Assembly: GCA_030761205.1 (NCBI GenBank) | Contig: JAULJL010000032.1 | Coordinates: 9,367,134 to 9,431,133, forward strand | DNA from: Fremontodendron californicum | Lineage: Eukaryota; Streptophyta; Magnoliopsida; Malvales; Malvaceae | Length of the DNA stretch: 64,000 nucleotides | Direction: 5' to 3' | In this document: positions 57,650 through 64,000 of the stretch, in pieces | How the letters are laid out: every line of letters starts with the position of its first letter | Numbering within the stretch: the stretch's first letter is position 1 | Program-made: the position numbers and the translations under genes | The notes under the pieces: generated by a model | Database searches by the model: none | The model's input: only the letters and a program-made list of their open reading frames with translations | What the model was told of the DNA's origin: nothing

Positions 57650-59307
57650 GTGTACGGATGCGGAATATGAGGACTTTTCTGTCAGTAATTTTGAAATTGA
57701 TTTTGAAAGACCCATTTGCATGGGTGATTTTGAGGCTAACGAAGATACTAAGAATTATGGTTTACCTCCATATCTATTAAGGAAAATAGAACAAGAGGAG
57801 AAACAAGTTCTTCCTCATAAGGAATTATTGGAAATGATAAATCTGGAAAATGGTGAAGAGAAAAAGGAAGTCAAAATCGGGACTTCATTGTCATCATCAA
57901 TAAAGGGTGAATTGATAGCCTTGCTCCAGGAATATGTGGATGTATTTGCATGGACTTACCAAGACATGCCAGGGTTGGATCTGGATATGCTGTTAAAGAT
58001 AAAAGAGGAGGTGAAGAAGCAATTTTATGCTAGATTCTTAGAGGTGGCAAAATATCCAGAATGGGTGGCAAATATTGTTCCAGTACCAAAGAAGGATGGC
58101 AAGGTGCGGATATGCGTTGATTACCGAGATTTGAACAAGGCCAACCCTAAAGATAATTTCCCTTTGCCCCATATTGATACTCTGGTGGATAATACAACAA
58201 AGAGTTCTTTATTTTCTTTCATGGACAGATTCTCAGGATACAATCAGATTAAGATAGCACTAGAAGATATGGAGAAAACCACATTTGTTACAATGTGGGT
58301 AACCTTCTAGTACAAGTTAATGCCATTTGGGTTGAAGAATGCTGGGGCAACATATCAGAGAGCCATGATGATCTTATTTCATGATATGATGCATAAGGGA
58401 ATTGAGGTCTATGTTGATGATATGATCGCAAAGTCACAAGGAAAAGAGAAGCATATTGCGAATCTTAAGAAGCTCTTCGAACGACTAAGGAAATTTAGAC
58501 TCAAGCTAAATCCGGCAAAATGCACTTTTGGAGTCACCTCGAGAAAATTGTTGGGTTTTGTTGTCAGCAAAAGAGGAATTGAGATTGACCCGAATAAAGT
58601 GAAGGCCATTCAGAATTTGCCACCACCTCGTACTTAAAAAGAAGTAAGAGGCTTTCTGGGGAGATTGAATTACATTGCTCGGTTTATTTCTCAGTTAACT
58701 AACAAATGTGATCCAATATTTAAGTTACTTTGAAAACGTGATCTAGGAGAATGGGATGAAGGTTGTCAGATTGCATTTGAAAAGGTTAAACATTATCTAT
58801 CCAACCCACCAGTATTAATGCCACCTATTTCGGATAAACCAATGATACTGTATTTATCAGTATTTGAGAGATCCATGGGTTGTGTCTTGGGGCAGCTTGA
58901 TGAGACTGAAAAGAAAGAATAGGCAGTTTACTACCTCAGCAAGAAGTTCACAGATTATGAATTGAAATATTCGTCGATAGAAAAGTTGTGTTGTGCCTTA
59001 GCTTGGACTGCTCGAAGACTCAAACAGTACATGTTGTACCACAACTTGGTTGATTGCCAAGCTAGATCTAATCAAGTACATGTTGGAAACACCTTCTTTG
59101 TCAGGGAGGACGGCAAGATGGCAAGTTTTATTATCAGAGTACGACTTTGTATATGTAAGTCAAAAAGCTATCAAGGGCAGTGCAGTGGCTGAGTTCTTAG
59201 CAAGTCAGGCAGTGGATGATTATGAGCCATTGAACTTTGACTTCCCGCATGAAGATTTGATGTATGTTTCGCAAGCAGATGAGATTCCCCTAAAAAAGAA
59301 AGTATAG
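57650..59307 (+). pseudogene. Element 6 reverse transcriptase and first RNase H
   Basis: Frame from 57650 (DAEYEDFSVSNFEIDFERPI). RT motifs in order: WVANIVPVPKKDGKVRICVD and YRDLNKANPKDNFPLPHIDT (58065-58180), FSFMDRFSGYNQIKIA (58213-58260, catalytic Asp), MPFGLKNAGATYQRAM (58320), EVYVDDMIAKS (58405-58437, YVDD catalytic pair), KLNPAKCTFG. The RNase H domain follows. Part of the RT N-terminus appears deleted around 57985 (GLDLDMLLKIKEEV). Stops: TAG 58308, TAA 58635, TGA 58731, TAG 58920; frameshift near 59045; TAG 59305. The enzyme copies RNA to cDNA; this copy is dead. Confidence 0.9.
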
Positions 59308-59310
59308 AAA

Positions 59311-59970
59311 ATGTACTTTGATGGCGCATCTAATGCCATGGGGCATGGAATCGGTGCAGTCCTTATATCCCTAGAAAAAGATTATTATCCTTTCACTGCT
59401 AGATTGGATTTTGATTGTACAAACAATACTGCCGAGTATGAAGCGTGTACTATGGGCCTTCGTGTTGCAGTGGACAAAAAGATCAAAGTATTGGAAGTTT
59501 TCGGAGACTCAGCCTTAGTAATATACCAGCTACGAGGAGAATGGGAAACCCGATATACAAAGCTAATCCGATATCGAGAACTCATATTGAGTTTATTGGA
59601 GGAATTTGAAGAACTGAATTTCAATTACTTTCCTCGAGAAGAAAACCGAATGGCAGATGCTCTAGCTACTTTGTCATCAATGTTTAAAGTGAATGAAGGG
59701 GCTAAAGTTGTGCCAATAAAGATGAGTATATATGAGTCTCCTGCTCACTGTCTGAGTATTGAAGAAGAAGCAGATTGCCTCTCTTGGTATAACGATATCT
59801 TGCAATACATCAAGAGTCAACAGTATCCAGAACAAGCAATAGAAAATGACAAGAGGACTCTGAGGAGGCTAGCAATGGGTTTTGTTCTAGACAGTGAGAT
59901 TCTCTACAAGAAAGGAATAGACCAAGTCTTATTGAGATGTGTCGAATCTGCGAAGCTTAAAGAATTATAG
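59311..59970 (+). CDS. Element 6 archaeal-type RNase H (aRNH) and start of integrase
   Basis: 220-codon ORF starting at MYFDGASNAMGHGIGAVLI. All four acidic positions of the aRNH are present: D in FDGAS, E in TAEYEACTMGL, D in FGDSALVIY, D in ENRMADALATL. It follows a TAG at 59305 (other copy: TGG, Trp). From residue 130 it continues into the pre-integrase region (PIKMSIYESPAHCLSIEEEA, LRRLAMGFVLDSEILYKKG) and stops after SAKLKEL because of a frameshift near 59958. The only intact copy of this domain in the window; extra RNase H domains mark the Tat lineage. Confidence 0.8.
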   Translation: MYFDGASNAMGHGIGAVLISLEKDYYPFTARLDFDCTNNTAEYEACTMGLRVAVDKKIKVLEVFGDSALVIYQLRGEWETRYTKLIRYRELILSLLEEFEELNFNYFPREENRMADALATLSSMFKVNEGAKVVPIKMSIYESPAHCLSIEEEADCLSWYNDILQYIKSQQYPEQAIENDKRTLRRLAMGFVLDSEILYKKGIDQVLLRCVESAKLKEL

Positions 59971-60871
59971 AAGAGGTCCATGAAGGGATATGTGGAACTC
60001 ATGCTAATGGTCACATGCTTGCTAAGCAGATTATAAGGGCATGGCATTATTGGTTGACAATGGAAGGAGATTGAATCAGTTATCCTGGAAGTGCCATAAA
60101 TGCCAGATATATGCAGATAAGATTCATGTGCCTCCATCACCATTGCATGTCATCTTGGTGGCCATAGATTATTTCACAAATATGCCGTTACGGGTTGCCA
60201 GCAAGAATTATTTCGGATAATGCTCTCAATTTGAACAATAATATGATGAGAGAAGTGTGTACTTAGTTCAAGATCACACATCATAATTTGGCACCTTATC
60301 GTTCGAAGATGAATGGGGCAGTAGAAGCAGTTAATAAGAACATCAAGAAGATTATTGAGAAGATGACCGATGTGTACAAGGATTGGCATGAGATCTTGCC
60401 TTTTTGTCTTCATGCATATCGTACTTCGGTCCATACATCTACAGGGTCAACGCCGTTTTCTTTGGTATACGAGATAGAAGTAGTGCTACCTATTGGAGTT
60501 GAGATCCCTTTACTTCGGGTTTTGATGGAAGTTGGCCTAGAGGAAGCAGAATGGGTTAGAGCTCGTTATGAACAACTGAATCTCATTGAGGAGAAAAGAT
60601 TGAAAGCAATTTGTCACGGGTAGTTCTGTCAGAAAAGGATGATTCGAGCCCACAACAAGAAAGTTCGTCTTAGACAATTCCAAGAGGAGGAGTTGGTACT
60701 GAGGAAAATTCTCCCTATAGTGAAGGACCCGCGAGGAAAGTGGGCTCCGAATTGGGAAAAACCCTATGTGGTAAAAAGAGCTTTCTCTGGAGGTTGATTT
60801 TAACTCGGATGGACAGAGAAGATTTCAGAAATCCCGTGAATGCTGATGAACTGAAGAAGTATTACGCTTAA
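59971..60871 (+). pseudogene. Element 6 integrase, with two core deletions
   Basis: The zinc-finger part (GTHANGHMLAKQ..., KCHKCQ) is present up to about 60130. Compared with Element 1, about 90 bp are missing near 60151 (removes the first catalytic Asp) and a further stretch near 60180 (removes KWVEA and following). ARIISDNALNLNN retains the second Asp (60203-60240). NGAVEAVNKNIKKII carries the Glu (60309). TAG at 60621-60623 and stops after AFSGG near 60795. The end is TAA 60869-60871, with the conserved tail PNWEKPYVVKRAF before it. Confidence 0.85.
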
Positions 60872-62389
60872 AAAAAGTGTGATGCTGTGCACATGGAAAT
60901 TCGAATGATTCCAAGTGTAAAAATGGAAATTATATATATCTATCTATCTCCCCTATGGATTGCTTTTTAATGAGAATATTCATGCTTGATATGATGAATG
61001 GCCATATTTCATATACCTTTCACTAAGAAGAAATTATCCTTAGTCACCCCTTTAAGCCTTAGAAATTATTCCTTTCTTTAAACCTTGATCAAGGATCACC
61101 CTCTACATTAGAGGGCAAATGCAAGGAAAAATAATCAAAAATCATGGAAAAAAGAAATCCATAAAAAAATGTGTGGCAAATGAAAGCCAACAAAGCCAAA
61201 AAAAAAAATAAAAAGAAAAAAAAAGAAAAAGAAATGAAAGTCCAAAAAAGGGACAAATGTTTCAAGAATGAGTTCTCCTCAGGAAATGATCCTTGATTCA
61301 ATCACCCTTAAACACATTTTGGGCCTATTTTATCCTTTCTTTCTAAACCTGAATCTTGGCCTACATTACGTGCTTTAAAAGCCCATTTTGATCAAGCATG
61401 GATATTTAATTTGAAAGGTTATTCTCAGAATTCATCCCATCTTTTGAATTGATATTTTTACCTTGGAAGCATTTAGAATTCTCAGATGCATGGTAGAATA
61501 CAAAAAAATTGGAAATGAAAAAGAATGTAAAAGGAAAGGTTTAAGCCAAAAACCCGCAAAGGGCGACTTAATACCGAATGAAGGACACTTGAGTTGAAAA
61601 CCTGCAAAGGGCAGCTCAGGTACTAATCAAAGTTCAAATCAATGCTCCGTGTAAAGAGGGAGAAAGTATCTGAAAATCAGAAGAAAGGGGAATAACTCAG
61701 TCTGATATAACTACGGAAGCCGAGAGGTTACCTAAGTAAATTGCTTGTTCAAGAGAAATTTTAGATGGTTTGAAAAGGAGAGGTCCAAGATATTCCGCAT
61801 CCGGGGCATTTACAACCTATAACTTTACATTTGTTTCTTATATCCTTGATATTTATTTTTACTATTTTAAAACATTTCTTCCAATAAATTCTTGTCATCT
61901 TTTTTATGACATTTTTGCTTGATTCATATTTTCTTTCATACATTTTTGAGATGCATCATGATTGTTGTTAAATTGAATGATGATTAGTAATAAAAAAATA
62001 TTTAAAAAAAGGATTTCAGAGTATTACTAAGGAATAGAAATAAATCTTGGGAAAGGTTTGGAAAGTTCACCAAGAAAAGAAAACAGTGAACATGTTGGAG
62101 ACTCTATCACGAAGTCAAAAAATTTGTGAATTTCATCGAAAGTCAAACACTGAGACTGTTTGACAAGTTATCTTGAGTGAAGGATTTCTTAAGTGGGGCA
62201 TCAATGAACAATTGAAGACTCTGTCATGAAGTCGTATAATCTGTGAACCTCAAAGAAACCATGGATTAGAAATCATGACACAATCATTTGATTCCATTCT
62301 TTCTTAGAGAACATACAAGCATTTGCAAAGCATGTCATTCTCATCATTGCATTTAGCTAACATTGCAGAAATCAGGAAAACTTGGACTT
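60872..62389 (+). other. Element 6 3' UTR, conserved part (no gene)
   Basis: Aligns along its length with 22045-23639 of Element 1. Contains the AACCCGCAAAGGGCGACTTA and ACCTGCAAAGGGCAGCTCAG pair (61550-61620), CAATGCTCCGTGTAAAG and CCAAGATATTCCGCATCCGG. Nothing coding. Confidence 0.6.
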
Positions 62390-63015
62390 CCCCAAAGTAA
62401 ACTCATTTTGCTTTTCAAACGAGTCGAGCCCCAAAATCACCGTCGAGGTACGTTTCCTTTCCAAATCGAACTCATTTTGCTTCCCAAATAAGTCGCGTCC
62501 CAGGACCACCGTCGAAGTATGTTCCTTTCATTTTCAAGTTAAATTTATTTTTTTCCAAATGAACCAAACCCAGAATCATTCTTAGTATTTCCTTTTGTTT
62601 TAAATCGAATTCATTCTGTTTTATCAAATGAGTCGAGCCTTGAGACCACCGTCGAGGTATTTCCATTTGTTTTAAATTGAATTCATTATGTTTTATCAAA
62701 TGAGTGAGCCTTGAGACCACCTTCGAGGTATTTCCTTTTGTTTTAAATCAAATTATTCTATTTTATCAAATAAGTCGAGCCTTGAGACCACTGTTGAGGT
62801 ATTTCGTTTTGTTTTAAATTGAATTCATTCTGTTTTATCAAATGAGTCGAGCCTTGAGACCACCGTCGAGGTATTTCCTTTTGTTTTAAATCGAATTCAT
62901 TCTGTTTTATCAAATGAGTCGAGCCTTGAGACCACCGTCGAGGTATTTCCTTTTGTTGTAAATCAAATTCATTCTTTTTATCAAATGAGTCAAGCCTTGA
63001 GACTGTCGTCAAGGT
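62390..63015 (+). repeat. 72-bp tandem array (GAGTCGAGCC unit)
   Basis: About eight to nine units. The cleanest (62620-63000) are exactly 72 bp: GAGTCGAGCCTTGAGACCAC, CGTCGAGGTATTTCCTTTTG, TTTTAAATCGAATTCATTCT, GTTTTATCAAAT. Because 72 is a multiple of three, an antisense frame stays open across units; that frame is a by-product of the array. Confidence 0.9.
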
Positions 63016-63255
63016 ATTTTCAAATCACGGGTAAAGCCTCCGGGCACCATTCTTAAGACCTTCGGGCACCATTCTTAAGACCTCCGGGCATCATTTTTAA
63101 AGTCGCATACAGCGCAATTTTTTCCAAATCACGGGTAAGGCCTCCAGGCACCATTCTTAAGACCTCTGGGCATTATTGTTAAAGTCTCATATAGCGTATT
63201 TTTTTCAAATCACGGGTAAGGCCTCCGGGCACCATTTTTAAGACCTCCAGGCATA
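63016..63255 (+). repeat. Short array of CCTCCGGGCACCATTCTTAAGA units
   Basis: Nine or so GGGCACCATT / GGGCATCATT units, with CAAATCACGGGTAAGGCC separators recurring about every 85-90 bp. The same module as Element 2's large array. Confidence 0.85.
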
Positions 63256-63284
63256 AGTTTCCAAAGTTTTTACATTTGCTTGAA

Positions 63285-63475
63285 CAAGTCTTTGGTGGTG
63301 ATAACCAAAACCTCTGGTGGAGATATCCAGAGTTTTACATTTGCTTGAACAAGTCTTTGGCGGTGATAGCAAAAGCCTCTGGTGGAGATATCCAAAGTTT
63401 TACATTTGCTTGAGCAAGTCTTTGGGTGGTAGCCGAAGCTTCTGGAGGAGATACCCAAAATTTTTAAACACAGCT
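63285..63475 (+). repeat. 65-bp tandem array (TTTGGTGGTGATA unit)
   Basis: Three units. Each reads TTTGGTGGTGATAACCAAAA, CCTCTGGTGGAGATATCCAG, AGTTTTACATTTGCTTGAAC, AAGTC. The last is degenerate, as in Element 1. Confidence 0.85.
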
Positions 63476-63754
63476 TAGCACAAGACAGGTTAAGCCCTCG
63501 AGACGATCATCGAGGTCTTTGCTTCTCTTGCAAATCGAATTCGTTTCCCTAAGACGGGTCGAGCCTTGATTAGTCAGGGAATTCAATTTAAGGACAATAT
63601 CTTCTATTTACAGTTTTTTCAAAAAAAAAATGAAAAAAAATTGAAAATGAAAAATGAAAAAAGAAACCCCTTTCCCTTCATTTCATATGTGATTTCACTA
63701 ATCGGACAAAATTAGTATTTGTTTATCTTTGCCTGATTCCTGATTCTCAGCAAT

Positions 63755-63771
63755 AGCCAAAGAGGGGCAAC
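63755..63771 (+). other. Polypurine tract, Element 6
   Basis: AGCCAAAGAGGGGCAAC immediately before TGTAGACACC. Confidence 0.75.
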
Positions 63772-64000
63772 TGTAGACACCTAATTTTGTTTGGACCACT
63801 AAAACATGTATGTTTTCTTCCTAAATTGATGTTTCAGAATGTAAAAAGACTTTTTTCATCCTGCAGGTGGTACTCCGGGACTTAGTCTAAGAAGGCGAGC
63901 AAAAAAGTCAAACTTAAAAAAGTCAACCCTAAAAAATTAACTACTAAAAAAGTCAATCCACTTTCAAAATCAAGATTTGAAGTTGAATTGAAAAATGGTG
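63772..64000 (+). repeat. Element 6 3' LTR, first 229 bp (runs off window)
   Basis: TGTAGACACC start. It aligns with 45800-46030 with about a dozen differences and shares the subfamily variant GGACCACTAAAACATG. This supports its being the mate of the LTR at 45800. Confidence 0.85.

Larger units (their letters stand above)
45800..64000 (+). mobile_element. Element 6: near full-length Ogre/Tat-type retrotransposon (3' LTR runs off window)
   Basis: 5' LTR 45800-50460, primer site 50464, ORF1 51467-53228, gag 53773-55400, protease 55613-56851, intron 57431-57649, RT/RNase H 57650-59307, aRNH 59311 on, integrase to 60871, 3' UTR arrays 62390-63475, purine tract 63755 and 3' LTR from 63772. The internal region is 13.3 kb; with a full second LTR it would be about 22-23 kb, typical of Ogre. 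The visible 229 bp of the 3' LTR differ from the 5' LTR at roughly a dozen positions, so insertion is not recent. Stops and deletions in gag and pol make it defective. Confidence 0.9.

Noticed and set aside
62472..63012. Antisense ORFs encoding a repeated 24-residue unit (RRWSQGSTHLIK...), similar to 24059-24313
   Set aside because: The frame stays open only because the DNA unit is 72 bp; it lies in a 3' UTR array with no start signal or domain, and the equivalent frame in Element 1 is less regular.
45800..64000. Element 6 as a currently autonomous element
   Set aside because: At least five stops in RT/RNase H, a stop and frameshifts in gag and ORF1, and two deletions in the integrase core.

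Overview
This window looks like plant nuclear DNA, most likely from a dicot. It is AT-rich, has no host gene that I can recognise, and consists almost entirely of nested and partly deleted LTR retrotransposons. Most of it belongs to one Ty3/gypsy family of the Tat/Ogre type. The evidence for that assignment is: LTRs of 4.7-5.8 kb running TGTAGACACC...GGTTGCGACA; a primer-binding site matching the 3' end of tRNA-Arg; an extra ORF upstream of gag; a second, archaeal-type RNase H domain before the integrase; a probable spliceosomal intron between protease and reverse transcriptase; and 3' untranslated regions packed with tandem repeats. All of the copies are damaged.

Layout. Element 1 (1-30841, plus strand) enters from the left with the end of its reverse transcriptase, two RNase H domains and the integrase. 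Its integrase is cut at 1830 by a 19.6-kb insertion (1831-21386) flanked by a 5-bp target duplication with one mismatch (AATAT/AAGAT). The integrase resumes at 21387 and ends at 22044. A repeat-rich 3' UTR and a 5.5-kb LTR (25368-30841) follow. The insertion is itself composite: a reverse-oriented LTR of the same family is split around Element 2, a forward, gag-only (non-autonomous) relative with two gag-like ORFs. Part of the reverse LTR and most of Element 2's 5' LTR are missing, and the remaining pieces form a roughly 1-kb-arm palindrome at 1831-3975.

The LTR at 25368-30841 is followed directly by another primer-binding site and by the leader, ORF1 and gag start of Element 3, which collapses at 34227 into an LTR end. 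Next to that lies a second reverse LTR fragment (34845-37821). From 37822 to 45616 the sequence is of other types: a decayed coding region resembling the plant 'putative gypsy type transposon' (Transposase_28) family, two partial copies of an unassigned LTR (Element 5), and a minus-strand Athila-like element (Element 4) whose protease is fused in frame to the end of its integrase.

Element 6 (45800 to beyond 64000) is the most complete Ogre/Tat copy. In order it has a 5' LTR, tRNA-Arg primer site, leader, ORF1 (DUF7745-like), gag, protease, a G-patch-like linker, an intron of about 219 bp, RT, RNase H, aRNH, integrase, tandem-repeat 3' UTR, purine tract and the start of the 3' LTR. It carries several stops and frameshifts and two integrase deletions, so it cannot be autonomous as it stands. 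A short remnant of another copy (45617-45799) abuts its 5' LTR, so that LTR is also shared between two units.

I found no wholly new gene system. The most interesting signals are structural: the giant LTR palindrome, repeated insertion of the family into its own reverse LTRs, a second PBS-like motif inside every LTR, a splice-compatible intron, and a modular 3' UTR repeat architecture shared by three elements. All functional statements come from motif recognition by eye. No database search was run, and repeat and LTR edges given as round numbers are approximate.
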